Source: CAWCAL01 sp963695075 | Lineage (GTDB): Bacteria > Actinomycetota > Acidimicrobiia > Acidimicrobiales > CAWCAL01 | NCBI GenBank assembly: GCA_963695075.1 | Contig: CAVOFR010000003.1 | Coordinates: 310,001 to 374,000 of the forward strand | Reading direction: 5' to 3' | DNA length: 64,000 bases | Shown here: in pieces, positions 17,093 through 25,809 of the stretch | Position numbering within the stretch: the first letter of the stretch is position 1 | How the letters are laid out: each line of letters opens with the position of its first letter | Translations under genes and position numbers: made by a program | Notes under the pieces: generated by a model | Seen by the model: the letters and a program-made list of their open reading frames with translations, nothing else | The model's database searches: none | What the model was told of the DNA's origin: nothing

Positions 17093-17853
17093 TGACCCGC
17101 GACCCGGGGACAGCCCCCGAGGGGTCTGGCCCCGTGCTGTCGAATCAGCTCGAGACCTGGCCGATGGAACTGGGTCGACTGCACGCCGAGACGCCGACCG
17201 GCACGACCATCTCACTCCCCCTGCCCGGGGCCTGGCCCCGGCAGCGGATCATCGACCTTCTGATCGGCGCCGGATTCGACGACGTCGCTGTCGCACCTCG
17301 GAGCGACGCGGGCGACGACGCGACCACTCGCCCGCTCCTCACCGCTAGGCGGGCGCTGTCTCTCCCCGACAGCGTCGGACCGGGAATGGAGATCCTGTTC
17401 TGTGGTCTCAACCCGAGCCTGCACGCAGCCAGGGCGGGCGTGGGGTACATCGGTCACGGCAATCGTTTCTGGCCCGCACTCGCAACCGTCGGGTTGGTCA
17501 CCCGGCAGCGCGACCCGTGGCATGCCCTCACCGAGGATCGGCTCGGCATGACCGATCTCGTGAAACGGTCGTCGAGGAGGGCGGCCGAGATAGACCGCGC
17601 CGAGTTCGAAGCGGGGGCCGATCGCCTCGAGCGTCTCGTCGGCTGGCTCCAACCAGCGGTCGTGTGTGTGGTCGGGTTGAGCGGGTGGAGGGCCGTCGTG
17701 GACCGCAGCGCCCGGGCCGGACCGGGCGGAACCCTGGGCGGTCGGCCCGTGTACGTCATGCCGAGCACCAGCGGCCTCAACACGCACACATCGATGGATG
17801 ATCTGGTCGACCACATGCGCGCCGCGGCAGCGCTGGGCCGACCGGTCCCCTAA
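17092..17853 (+). CDS. mug: G/U mismatch-specific DNA glycosylase (Mug/TDG family) with N-terminal extension
   Basis: 253 residues, longer than the ~170 of E. coli Mug. The C-terminal ~155 residues match Mug: ILFCGLNPSLHAA with GLNPS at 105-109, GHGNRFWPAL, DLVKRSSRRA, and the second motif MPSTSGLN at 223-230. It would excise uracil or thymine from mispairs with G. The first ~95 residues resemble the C-terminal strands of a class I methyltransferase (WPRQRIIDLLIGAGFDDVAV), but the SAM-binding part is missing; this is an inference. It is coupled to the upstream SDR by a 1-nt overlap, an unusual setting for a repair gene. Confidence 0.85.
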   Translation: MTRDPGTAPEGSGPVLSNQLETWPMELGRLHAETPTGTTISLPLPGAWPRQRIIDLLIGAGFDDVAVAPRSDAGDDATTRPLLTARRALSLPDSVGPGMEILFCGLNPSLHAARAGVGYIGHGNRFWPALATVGLVTRQRDPWHALTEDRLGMTDLVKRSSRRAAEIDRAEFEAGADRLERLVGWLQPAVVCVVGLSGWRAVVDRSARAGPGGTLGGRPVYVMPSTSGLNTHTSMDDLVDHMRAAAALGRPVP

Positions 17854-17866
17854 CGTTGCGGGCACC

Positions 17867-18853
17867 ATGGAAATCAGACTCGAGCACGAAGACGAATATC
17901 CCCACGACGTCACCAGCGAGACGACGTACAACGAGAGCGTCTACGCCAACGTCATCGACCCGAAGTCGCAGGTGGGCGGCTTCTTTCGGGTCGGCAACCG
18001 ACCCAACGAGGGCTACGCCGAGGTCACCACGTGCCTCTACCTCCCCGGTGGCCGGGTGGCCTTCATGTTCCAGCGTCCCGAGATCGCGGGCAACGACGCG
18101 TTCGAGGCTGGCGGGCTGCGGATCGAGATCACCAAGCCGTTCGAAGCCGTCGAGGTGACATGGGACGGCAAGGTCGTCATGCTGGACGATCCACTCGAGA
18201 TGGCCGACCCCAAACGTGCCTTCACCGAGAACCCCTGGGTGTCGTCTTCGGCCACCGTCTCCTACCGGGCGACCGGCCCCATGTTCGGAGGCGAACCCGT
18301 GGGTGAGCACGAACGTCAGGGCCAGGAATTCGCCCGGGCCCACTTCGAGCAGCTCGTCGCCGGAACCGGCACGATCACCGTGGGCGACGAGTCCTGGGAG
18401 ATCGACGGCTTCGGCCTCCGCGATCACAGCTGGGGCCCGCGAACCTGGCAGGGCCCCTGGTACTACCGCTGGCTCACAGCCAACTTCGCCGACGACTTCG
18501 GGTTCATGGCCTCCCGCGTGGCCAGAGAGAGCGGCCCGGGCCTGCGGGGCGGGTTCGTCTGGGAGGACGACGAACTGGTGCTCTGTGACCAGCTCGAGCT
18601 GGTGACCGACTGGACCACCGACGGCTATCACCGGGCGATCTCGGCCACACTCGGTTCGCCCGACGGTCGACGCTGGTCGTTCCGGGGCGAGGTCCAGTCG
18701 CTCCTCCCGCTCCGCAACCGGCGGGAGGGTGCTGTGACGAGGATCGCCGAAGGCCTGACCCGGTGGACGATGGAGGACGGTCGGGTGGGTTTCGGCCTGT
18801 CCGAGTACCTCGATCAGATCATCGACGGCGAACCGGTCGGCCTGGACGAGTGA
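17867..18853 (+). CDS. AttH/CrtC-like (lipocalin-type) domain protein
   Basis: 328 residues from ATG 17867. The segments LRDHSWGPRTWQGPWYYRW and GFMASRV are typical of hydroxyneurosporene-synthase/AttH-like double-lipocalin proteins, which bind or hydrate hydrophobic substrates such as carotenoids or terpenoids. No signal peptide is seen, so it is probably cytoplasmic. It ends with TGA overlapping the GTG of the HerA-like ATPase (GTGA). The same plus-strand run contains an F420 oxidoreductase and an SDR, suggesting a lipid-like substrate, but the actual reaction is unknown. Confidence 0.7.
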   Translation: MEIRLEHEDEYPHDVTSETTYNESVYANVIDPKSQVGGFFRVGNRPNEGYAEVTTCLYLPGGRVAFMFQRPEIAGNDAFEAGGLRIEITKPFEAVEVTWDGKVVMLDDPLEMADPKRAFTENPWVSSSATVSYRATGPMFGGEPVGEHERQGQEFARAHFEQLVAGTGTITVGDESWEIDGFGLRDHSWGPRTWQGPWYYRWLTANFADDFGFMASRVARESGPGLRGGFVWEDDELVLCDQLELVTDWTTDGYHRAISATLGSPDGRRWSFRGEVQSLLPLRNRREGAVTRIAEGLTRWTMEDGRVGFGLSEYLDQIIDGEPVGLDE

Positions 18854-21324
18854 CCGGCCCTCTCCCGGCCGAGAGGGTTCGGAGTCCGACAACACCTGGA
18901 TCGTTCCGGCTCGGCGCCTTGGTCGATCCGGTGTCCCACGATCGGCTCGACGAGGAGCTCGCCTACGAGTCGGCCGATCTCACGACGCACGGTGTGATCG
19001 TCGGCATGACCGGTTCGGGCAAGACCGGCCTCGGCATCGACCTGCTCGAGGAGGCGCTCTGCGACGGGATTCCGACGCTCGTCATCGACCCCAAGGGCGA
19101 CATGGGCAACCTGCTGCTCACCTTCCCCGACCTGCGGCCCGAGGACTTCCGGCCGTGGATCGACGAGCGGGTGGCCACACAGCAGGGTCTGAGCCCGGAC
19201 GAGTTCGCCGCGGCCCAGGCCGGGCTGTGGACCGAGGGCCTCGACGACTGGGGGTTGGGTCCGGCCGACATCGCGGCCCTCAGATCCGGTGCCCATTTCA
19301 CGATCTACACACCCGGCTCCGATGCCGGGGTACCGCTCGACCTGATCGCCTCGCTCTCGGCGCCGTCCGGCGGGGACGGCGAGGATCGGCGCGACCGCAT
19401 CGAGGGGGCGGTATCCAGCCTGCTGGCGCTGCTCGACGTCGAAGCCGACCCGCTCTCGAGCCCCGAACACATCCTCCTGTCCAACCTGATCGACCACGCG
19501 TGGGGCGCGGGCACTGCGGTCGACCTCGCCGCGCTCGTCGGCATGGTGCAGGACCCGCCCATCCGCAAGCTCGGTGTGCTCGAGCTCGATGCGTTCTATC
19601 CGAAGGACGAGCGAACCAGGCTCGCACTCAAGCTGAACGGCCTCCTGGCATCACCTACCTTCGCCGCCTGGAATCAGGGCGCCCCCCTCGACATCGATGA
19701 GCTTCTCTACCGGGACGGCAAGCCGGGGGCCGCGATCATCTCGATCGGGCACCTCGCCGATCGGGAACGCCAATTCGTCGTCACTCTGGTGTTGTCCGAA
19801 CTGATCAGCTGGATGCGGCGCCAGTCCGGAACGAGTGAGCTGCGCGTCCTCGTCTACATGGACGAGGTCTTCGGCTTCGTACCCCCGACGGCCAACCCGC
19901 CGGCGAAGAAGCCGATCCTGACGCTGCTCAAGCAGGCCCGGGCCTTCGGAGTGGGGATGGTCCTGGCCTCCCAGAACCCGGTCGATCTGGACTACAAGGC
20001 GATCTCCAACGCCGGCACCTGGTGGATCGGCCGACTTCAGACCGAACAGGACAAGGGCCGACTCATGGACGGTCTGAGAGCCGCTGCGGGACCGGTCGAA
20101 GTCGACGTGCTCTCCGATCGAATCAGCGGTCTGGAGAGGCGGGAGTTCGTCCTGCACTCGACCCGATCCACCGAGCCGAGCCTTTTCGGTACCCGGTGGG
20201 CCATGTCCTACCTCCGGGGGCCGATGACCCGCGACGAGATCCGCCGCCTGCACTCCGGCGAGGCCTCCGAACCCGCGGATGCGGCGACCCCGACCGCAAG
20301 CCCGTCCACCCCGTCGGCGACCGAAGGGACGGCTCCCGGGCCCCCTCCGGATGCACCCGACGACCAGCCCGGACCGGACGCCACGCCGGTGATGCCCGAG
20401 ATCGCCGACGGCGTCGAGGTGTCGTGGCTCGACCCGGCCGCCGAGTGGGCGGCCACCGTCGACGCCGTCCCGGGCAGCACCCGTTTCGAGGCGGCGGTGG
20501 TCGCGCGGGTCCACCTGGTCTACGACGAGGCCCGAGCCGACGACCTCCGCCACGAGGAGGAATACGAGTGCGCGGTCTTCCCGCTCTCGGGCGCGCTGGA
20601 CCCGGCCGTGGCGCTCGCCGTCGACTACGACGAACGCGACCTACGCACCGAGCGACCCGAGGGTGGGACCTACGCCCTCATCGACGGCCGGCTCGACACC
20701 AAGACCTGGTTCACGGCGGCCAAGACCGCTCTCCGGGACCACCTCGTACGATCTCGTGCCCTGACCATCCCGGTCAACCGGTCCCTGAAGGTCTTCGGCC
20801 GGCCGGGTGAGTCCGAGGTCGACTTCCGCGAGCGGTGCGCAGTCGCCGCCGACGCCGGAGCGGATGAGGCGAAGGCCAGAGTGGCGGCGCGGTTCGAGAC
20901 GCGGCGGGCCACCCTCGAACAGCAGTACGCCGCGGCCCAGGATCGCTCGGCCGAGGCGCAGATCGCGTTGGACGACAAGGAACAGCAGGAGAAGATCAAC
21001 GTCCTCAGCGAGGGGGTCGACATCCTGGGCGGGTTGCTCGGTGTCGGCGGCCGACGCCGCCGGTCGGTCGGTGCTGCGGCCCGGAGGGTATCGAGCAAGC
21101 GGGGCCAGAAGACCCGGGCCGCACAGCGGGTGACGACCGCCGAGAATCGGGTGGCCGACAAGCTGACCGCCATCGAAGAGCTCGACGCCACGCTCATCGC
21201 CGAGGTCGAGGACATCGATCTCGAGTGGGACGACAGGATGGAAGCCGTCGAGGAGCTCGAGATCAACCTCGAGAAGTCCGATGTGACCGTCGACGATCTC
21301 CGGGTGGTCTGGATCCCGCGGTGA
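18850..21324 (+). CDS. HerA-like / DUF87-type ATPase, large, with C-terminal coiled coil
   Basis: 824 residues. Walker A GMTGSGKT is at 52-59, a conserved IDPKGDMGNLL follows near 80, and Walker B is VYMDE (D338, E339), with QARAFGVGMVLASQNPVDL as the sensor region. This is the FtsK/HerA superfamily arrangement of a hexameric DNA- or substrate-translocating ATPase. A proline/alanine-rich linker near 480-515 leads to a second domain, then long charged helices (about 670-715 and 765-810) predicted to coil. No nuclease partner (NurA) or Sir2 is adjacent. GTG 18850 overlaps the upstream stop. I know no established function for this long form. Confidence 0.8.
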   Translation: MTGPLPAERVRSPTTPGSFRLGALVDPVSHDRLDEELAYESADLTTHGVIVGMTGSGKTGLGIDLLEEALCDGIPTLVIDPKGDMGNLLLTFPDLRPEDFRPWIDERVATQQGLSPDEFAAAQAGLWTEGLDDWGLGPADIAALRSGAHFTIYTPGSDAGVPLDLIASLSAPSGGDGEDRRDRIEGAVSSLLALLDVEADPLSSPEHILLSNLIDHAWGAGTAVDLAALVGMVQDPPIRKLGVLELDAFYPKDERTRLALKLNGLLASPTFAAWNQGAPLDIDELLYRDGKPGAAIISIGHLADRERQFVVTLVLSELISWMRRQSGTSELRVLVYMDEVFGFVPPTANPPAKKPILTLLKQARAFGVGMVLASQNPVDLDYKAISNAGTWWIGRLQTEQDKGRLMDGLRAAAGPVEVDVLSDRISGLERREFVLHSTRSTEPSLFGTRWAMSYLRGPMTRDEIRRLHSGEASEPADAATPTASPSTPSATEGTAPGPPPDAPDDQPGPDATPVMPEIADGVEVSWLDPAAEWAATVDAVPGSTRFEAAVVARVHLVYDEARADDLRHEEEYECAVFPLSGALDPAVALAVDYDERDLRTERPEGGTYALIDGRLDTKTWFTAAKTALRDHLVRSRALTIPVNRSLKVFGRPGESEVDFRERCAVAADAGADEAKARVAARFETRRATLEQQYAAAQDRSAEAQIALDDKEQQEKINVLSEGVDILGGLLGVGGRRRRSVGAAARRVSSKRGQKTRAAQRVTTAENRVADKLTAIEELDATLIAEVEDIDLEWDDRMEAVEELEINLEKSDVTVDDLRVVWIPR

Positions 21325-21332
21325 CCACCTCA

Positions 21333-21357
21333 GCGTTCCCCGGCCACGCAGGCCGCC
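21333..21357 (-). repeat. 25-bp dispersed repeat, inverted copy
   Basis: The intergenic sequence 21333-21357 (begins GCGTTCCCCGGCCACGCAGG) is the exact reverse complement of 23997-24021 and, over 24 bases, of the copy starting at 24020. It lies 9 nt after the stop of the HerA-like ATPase gene. An exact 24-25-mer in three places within 2.7 kb is far beyond chance. Confidence 0.9.
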
Positions 21358-21497
21358 CCTCCACGCTCGCCTGACGCGTCGCTCGAGCATGCCGTGATCG
21401 TCATGATTCCGACGACCAGGAGCGCCGAGAAGCGGCGGATCCTCATCACCGGTCATGCTCCTGGGATGATCAGCGACCGGTGTGCCACCATGCCGGG

Positions 21498-21989
21498 ATG
21501 GCTGACGACTGGGTCGAAGTGATCGTCGAGATCCCGAAGGGATCTCGGAACAAGTACGAGATCGACCACGACACCGGAGCCGTATGGCTCGATCGCCATC
21601 TCTTCACCGCCACGAGCTATCCCGCTGACTACGGATTCATTCCCGACACCCTGGCCGAGGACGGTGACCCGCTCGACGTTCTCGTCCTGCTCGAGGAGCC
21701 GACCGTTCCGGGGTGTCACATCCGCGCTCGCCCCATTGGCGTCTTCTGGATGCGGGACGAGGCGGGCCCCGACGCCAAGATCCTGGCGGTGGCCGCCGGT
21801 GATGCCCGATGGGATGACATTTCGGAACTCGAGCATGTCCGCCCCCACCACCTGGCCGAGATCAGCCATTTCTTCGAGGTGTACAAGGCCCTCGAACCGT
21901 CGAAGACGACCGACATCGGCGAGTGGGCCGGTCGCACCGAAGCAATGGCAGAGATCGAGGCCGCGCGGGGGCGCTTCATCCCCCACTGA
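21498..21989 (+). CDS. ppa: Inorganic pyrophosphatase (family I)
   Basis: 163 residues, standard for the soluble bacterial enzyme. Landmarks are EIPKGSRNKYEIDH, the substrate segment YPADYGFIPDTL and the signature DGDPLDVLV at about 55-63, whose aspartates bind Mg. It hydrolyses pyrophosphate and so drives acyl-CoA synthetase and biosynthetic reactions in the cytoplasm. ATG 21498 is chosen over the in-frame GTG 21480 since homologues begin close to the VEVIVEIPKG strand. It stands alone between intergenic repeats and a minus-strand gene. Confidence 0.95.
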   Translation: MADDWVEVIVEIPKGSRNKYEIDHDTGAVWLDRHLFTATSYPADYGFIPDTLAEDGDPLDVLVLLEEPTVPGCHIRARPIGVFWMRDEAGPDAKILAVAAGDARWDDISELEHVRPHHLAEISHFFEVYKALEPSKTTDIGEWAGRTEAMAEIEAARGRFIPH

Positions 21990-22096
21990 CAGTCCGCCGA
22001 CGAGCACCCACTTCCGGGACAGCGCCCATCCCACGGCGACGCAGCCGATCTGGGCGCGGTCGAGTGAGCCGGCCCGGAACCGAATCAACCGGCGAC

Positions 22097-23053
22097 CTAC
22101 TGCGGTGCCAGGTCCTCGATCGCCTGGGCCACGTCGAGGCCGAAGGGCAACACTGCGAGGGTTGGCGTGGTGACACCGTTGTCGATGTACCGCTGGATGT
22201 GGGCTCGGCACTCCTCGGGGCTGCCGTGCACGATCAACTCGTCGATCACCCCTTCGGGAATCGCCGCCAACGCTCCCTGGCGGTCGCCCGCCTCCCAGAG
22301 GTCCCACATCTGCTGGAGCTGAGGACCTCGACCGAGCCATTCGTGGAATGCTCGATAGACCGGCACGTTCAGATAGGCGGCGACCGCGAATCGGCCCATG
22401 TTCATCACGGTCTCGCGATCGGTCGTCGGCGCCACGAACACCCGGGCCACGACGGCCTTGCCCTCGCCCCCTTCGTGCACGTGGGGCACCACCGTGGCGA
22501 CGTCGTCGGCCGATAGCCAGTTGATGATGGCGCCGTCACTCTCGCGACCGGCCAGCCGCAGCATGCCCGGCCGCAGGGCGGCGATCAACAGCTTCGGCTG
22601 CTCAGCCGGGACGGCCTTCAGTCGGAACCCGCTGATGGTGAACGAGTCGTACGTCTCCTTGACCTTCTCCCCGGTCAGAGCGATCCGCAGGAAGCGGGCC
22701 ACGTCGCGGACCCGCTTGTAGGGCTCGTCGAAGGGCACGCCGTTCCATCGCTCGACGATCACGTCCGAGCTGGTGCCGATCCCGAACCACGCCCGGCCCG
22801 GTGCTGCGGCGGCCAGCGACGCGGCCGACTGGGCCATGAGGGCCGGCGACCGCGTGTAGGCGGGCAGGATCGCGGTGCCGACGTGGAGCGACGGCTCCCA
22901 GGCCGAGGCCAGTACCAGCGGGGTCAGGCCGTCATACCCGTCGGCTTCACCAGTCCAGACGTCGGTGTAGCCGAGCTCGACCAGTCGACCGATGAGCTCG
23001 CGTTGTTCGATCAACGGGATGTGATCGAACGGGATCGTCATTCCATAACCCAC
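22097..23053 (-). CDS. LLM class F420-dependent oxidoreductase (third)
   Basis: 318 residues. Landmarks are GYTDVWTGEADGYDGLTPL, VGTAILPAYTRSPALMAQSA, AWFGIGTSSDVIVERWNG and LLIAALRPGMLRLAGRESDG, the same barrel strands as in the copies at 3955 and 15300. The longest start is GTG 23053; ATG 23041 (MTIPFDHIP) would also give a complete barrel. The enzyme presumably uses F420 for a two-electron reaction on an unknown substrate. A minus-strand thioesterase gene lies 71 nt upstream and could share a transcript. Confidence 0.88.
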   Translation of the reverse strand: MGYGMTIPFDHIPLIEQRELIGRLVELGYTDVWTGEADGYDGLTPLVLASAWEPSLHVGTAILPAYTRSPALMAQSAASLAAAAPGRAWFGIGTSSDVIVERWNGVPFDEPYKRVRDVARFLRIALTGEKVKETYDSFTISGFRLKAVPAEQPKLLIAALRPGMLRLAGRESDGAIINWLSADDVATVVPHVHEGGEGKAVVARVFVAPTTDRETVMNMGRFAVAAYLNVPVYRAFHEWLGRGPQLQQMWDLWEAGDRQGALAAIPEGVIDELIVHGSPEECRAHIQRYIDNGVTTPTLAVLPFGLDVAQAIEDLAPQ

Positions 23054-23124
23054 GGCGAGGCCCCCTGAGGTCGGCTGCGGCGCTGAGCGAGGACGCTACC
23101 GCACGGCCCCAGGCACGGGACACG

Positions 23125-23946
23125 TCACGCCCCGGTCGGGCGGTGCCGAACGATAGACGACTGACTGGCGGTGGCCATGAGCGTGCCGTCCTCGGCCCAG
23201 AGGTGCACGGTGCCGTGACCGAACCCCTGGTGCACGGCGTCGGCCTCGATCTCGAGCAACACCCACTCGGTGGGGACCAGTCGGATGACGCGAAGCGTGT
23301 TGTCGAGACTGTTGCTCATCGTCGGCTTTCCGAGCGCCTGCCAGATGCCCATGGGCACGTAGTCACCCAGGATCGCCAACGAGCCGGCCGACATCTCGAG
23401 CAGCTCCGGCATGCGGGTCCAGAGCGCCGAACGGCCGAAGCTCTCGCCGGCTGCCGGCTCGGCGTCGGCGTCTTCGGCGAAGTGCCGGCCGAGCGCGAGT
23501 CGCTGATCGAGCCGCTCCATGATCGTCCCCTCGACCGGGAAAGGCGACTGGCGCGGCGCACAATCGCCCGGTCCGGGGACGTCCGTCGGCATGGTGGCCC
23601 ACTGGCCGTCGTGGGGGAAGGACCGCTTGCCCAGCGCGGCGTTGACGGTGAGGATCTCCCGACCGCCCACGCGGGCCACCGCTCGAGCCTGGGTGATACT
23701 CCGACCGTCGGCAGCGATCGTGACGTCGATGTCCATCAGCGACGGTGGATTCGCGTAGGACAGGAACTGACCCGTGGCCCAGACGAGGGGCCGGTCGGTC
23801 ACGAGCTCCATCGCCGCGATGCAGGCCCCCAGGCCACAGCCCCCGAAGAGAAACCCCCCACCGGTGCACAGCGTCGGGACCACCGGGAGCTGCCATCGGG
23901 CCGGGTCGTCGGTGGGCTGCAGGTCGTAGAACGTCTTCGCATCCAT
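23125..23946 (-). CDS. Acyl-CoA thioesterase-like double hotdog protein
   Basis: 273 residues from ATG 23946. The N-terminal hotdog shows GGFLFGGCGLGACIAAMELV then WATGQFLSYANPPSLMDIDV, and the C-terminal half LDNTLRVIRLVPTEWVLLEI, GFGHGTVHLWAEDGTLMA ending in a TesB-like SIVRHRP. It would hydrolyse acyl-CoA to free acid and CoA in the cytoplasm. Open frame continues upstream without homology, through the 22-bp tandem repeat. A related protein is encoded at 34405-35223. Confidence 0.75.
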   Translation of the reverse strand: MDAKTFYDLQPTDDPARWQLPVVPTLCTGGGFLFGGCGLGACIAAMELVTDRPLVWATGQFLSYANPPSLMDIDVTIAADGRSITQARAVARVGGREILTVNAALGKRSFPHDGQWATMPTDVPGPGDCAPRQSPFPVEGTIMERLDQRLALGRHFAEDADAEPAAGESFGRSALWTRMPELLEMSAGSLAILGDYVPMGIWQALGKPTMSNSLDNTLRVIRLVPTEWVLLEIEADAVHQGFGHGTVHLWAEDGTLMATASQSSIVRHRPTGA

Positions 23947-23996
23947 CGGCTCGGAAACTAATGGGGCTCGACGCTGCGCGTGTGCCACCTGCCACG

Positions 23997-24044
23997 GGCG
24001 GCCTGCGTGGCCGGGGAACGCGGCCTGCGTGGCCGGGGAACGCC
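23997..24044 (+). repeat. Tandem pair of the dispersed 22-25-bp repeat
   Basis: Two head-to-tail copies with a 22-bp period (GCGGCCTGCGTGGCCGGGGA is the shared core) at 23998 and 24020, in the 121-nt gap between divergent thioesterase and amidase genes. The inverted third copy is at 21333-21357. Its position between divergent start codons could affect both promoters. Confidence 0.9.
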
Positions 24045-24067
24045 GTGACAGCGCGAGACTGGCCCGT

Positions 24068-25456
24068 ATGACAGACACACCCTGGCTCGGAGACGCGGTT
24101 TCACTGGTGGAGGCGTTTCGGTCCGGCGACCGCTCGCCCGCCGATGAGCTCGACGCCACCTTGACCGCGATCGAAGCCAGCGGGCTCAACGCGTTCAGCC
24201 ACATCGACGTCGAGCGAGCCCGCGCCGGCGCGGAGACGGCCGACGTGACTCTCCCCTTCGGCGGCGTGCCCTACGGCGTGAAAGAGCTCGAGCCGGTGGA
24301 AGGCTGGCCCTACACCGGCGCATCGATCGCCCTCGAGGACGAGGTGAGCGGTTTCACCTCACTCGTCATGGAGCGGGCGATGGCGGCCGGACTCAACCCC
24401 GTGGGCCAGACGACCGCAAGCGAGTTCGGCGGCCTGAACGTGAGCATCTCGAGGCTGAACGGGGTGACCGGCAACCCGTGGCGCCCGTCACAGACGGCCG
24501 GAGGTTCGTCGGGTGGGAGCGCGGCAGCGGTGGCCGGCGGTCTCGTCCCGATCGCCAGCGGCGGTGACGGCGGCGGATCGATCCGCATCCCAGCGGCGTT
24601 CAACGGGCTGGTCGGCATGAAGGGGACCGCAGGCCGCATTCCCCGTGGGCCGAACACGGCGATCGCCCCCCTGACAGTGGTCCTGGGGTGCCTGGCCCGC
24701 TCCGTGCGCGACGTTGCTCGGTTCTACGACGCGACGACCGGCTTCGACATGCGAGATCCCTATTCACTTCAGCGGATCGACGGGTGGGAGCGCGACCTCG
24801 GCACCCACGACCTCACCGGACTCCGCGCCGTGATCGACCCGAGCCTCGGTGGGGCGGTCGTCCGCGACGAGGTCGCGGCAAGGGTTCATGCGGCCGGTGA
24901 GGCGCTGGCCGCCGACGTCGGGATCGAGCTGATCGACGTACCGGTGAACCTCCCCGGACTCGGCTTCGAATGGGCCATGGCCAACATGGCCAGCCTGGTC
25001 AACGAGCTCGGGGGTCGATGGCCGGAATGCAAGGACGATCTCACCACCGAGATGGCGTTCGGCCTGACGATCGCCGAGCAGCGGTTCGATCTGGCGATGT
25101 TCGCCGAGGTCGAGGCGCAGCGCACGCGCGCCAACGAGGCGATGGCCGCGGTCTTCGACGACGTCGATCTGATCATCTGCGCCACCAACCCCGACGTCGC
25201 CTATCCGGCGGATTCCTCGTTGAACCTGTTGGTCGGCGACCGCCAGGTCGGGCCCGAGAACAACGGTCTGCTGACCATTCCGGCCAACATCGTCGGCAAC
25301 CCGGCGATCTCGGTGCCCGTCGAGCAGTTCGACGGCCTCCCGGTGGGGATGCAGATCATCGGCCGTCACCACGCCGATCAACTCCTGCTCGATCTGGCCG
25401 CCGTGGCCGAGCGGGAGCGGCCCTGGCCACTGGTTGCGACCGACGCACCACGCTGA
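24068..25456 (+). CDS. Amidase signature family amidohydrolase
   Basis: 462 residues. The Ser-cisSer-Lys triad is visible: K72 in YGVKELEP, the cis-serine in GGSSGGS (145-151) and the nucleophile S171 in GGDGGGSIRIPAA. The usual GTDxGGS is GGDGGGS here, a mild variant. The product would hydrolyse a carboxamide; substrate unknown. ATG 24068 is chosen because homology begins at LGDAVSLVEAFRSG; the frame is open a little further upstream into the repeat. A small protein gene and a thiolase gene follow on the same strand. Confidence 0.9.
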   Translation: MTDTPWLGDAVSLVEAFRSGDRSPADELDATLTAIEASGLNAFSHIDVERARAGAETADVTLPFGGVPYGVKELEPVEGWPYTGASIALEDEVSGFTSLVMERAMAAGLNPVGQTTASEFGGLNVSISRLNGVTGNPWRPSQTAGGSSGGSAAAVAGGLVPIASGGDGGGSIRIPAAFNGLVGMKGTAGRIPRGPNTAIAPLTVVLGCLARSVRDVARFYDATTGFDMRDPYSLQRIDGWERDLGTHDLTGLRAVIDPSLGGAVVRDEVAARVHAAGEALAADVGIELIDVPVNLPGLGFEWAMANMASLVNELGGRWPECKDDLTTEMAFGLTIAEQRFDLAMFAEVEAQRTRANEAMAAVFDDVDLIICATNPDVAYPADSSLNLLVGDRQVGPENNGLLTIPANIVGNPAISVPVEQFDGLPVGMQIIGRHHADQLLLDLAAVAERERPWPLVATDAPR

Positions 25457-25537
25457 GTCACGACCTGGCGAGAATGTACCGTTCGAAGCCGTCGCTCAGC
25501 GACGCTGAGGGACCAGATTTCGGAGGGGGCGGGAGGC

Positions 25538-25568
25538 TGCGGAGCAGGGGCGGAGCAGGGGCGGAGCG
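25538..25568 (+). repeat. Short tandem repeat, 11-bp unit (CGGAGCAGGGG)
   Basis: About 2.5 copies of CGGAGCAGGGG after a GGCTGCGGAG stretch, in the 138-nt gap between the amidase gene and the small gene at 25595. The GGCTGCGGAG plus GCGGAGCAG composition resembles part of the 89-bp array at 61 kb, but the match is short and may be chance. Confidence 0.55.
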
Positions 25569-25594
25569 TCACACCCCCCGCGGATACTGGTGAC

Positions 25595-25762
25595 ATGACC
25601 ACACAGCTTCGATTGGTAACCGCCGCAGACGATCACGCAGTCGGATCCTCGAGCATCTGGCGGCTCAGCGACCAGGACAAGGCGATCGGCCTCGAGGGCC
25701 TGGCCGAGGCTCGGGCGGCGCTGCGTCGAACCCGGCCGGTCCATCGCAGCGAAGCGGCGTGA
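25595..25762 (+). CDS. Small hypothetical protein, 55 residues
   Basis: A short frame ATG 25595 to TGA 25762. It begins MTTQLRLVTAADDHAVGSSS and contains WRLSDQDKAIGLEGLAEARA, a pattern of a beta strand, a tryptophan and an amphipathic helix that I have the impression of seeing in short actinobacterial proteins, without a known function. No strong ribosome site precedes it, so a leaderless message is possible. It fills the gap before the thiolase gene and shares its strand. Confidence 0.45.
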   Translation: MTTQLRLVTAADDHAVGSSSIWRLSDQDKAIGLEGLAEARAALRRTRPVHRSEAA

Positions 25763-25809
25763 TCCCGAACCCCGGGACGCTCGCTCGACCGACGCCATAT
25801 GCTCACGCC

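Noticed and set aside
21333..24044. A possible composite transposon bounded by the 25-bp inverted copies
   Set aside because: No transposase or integrase is inside, no target-site duplication was seen, and the block contains the housekeeping ppa gene.
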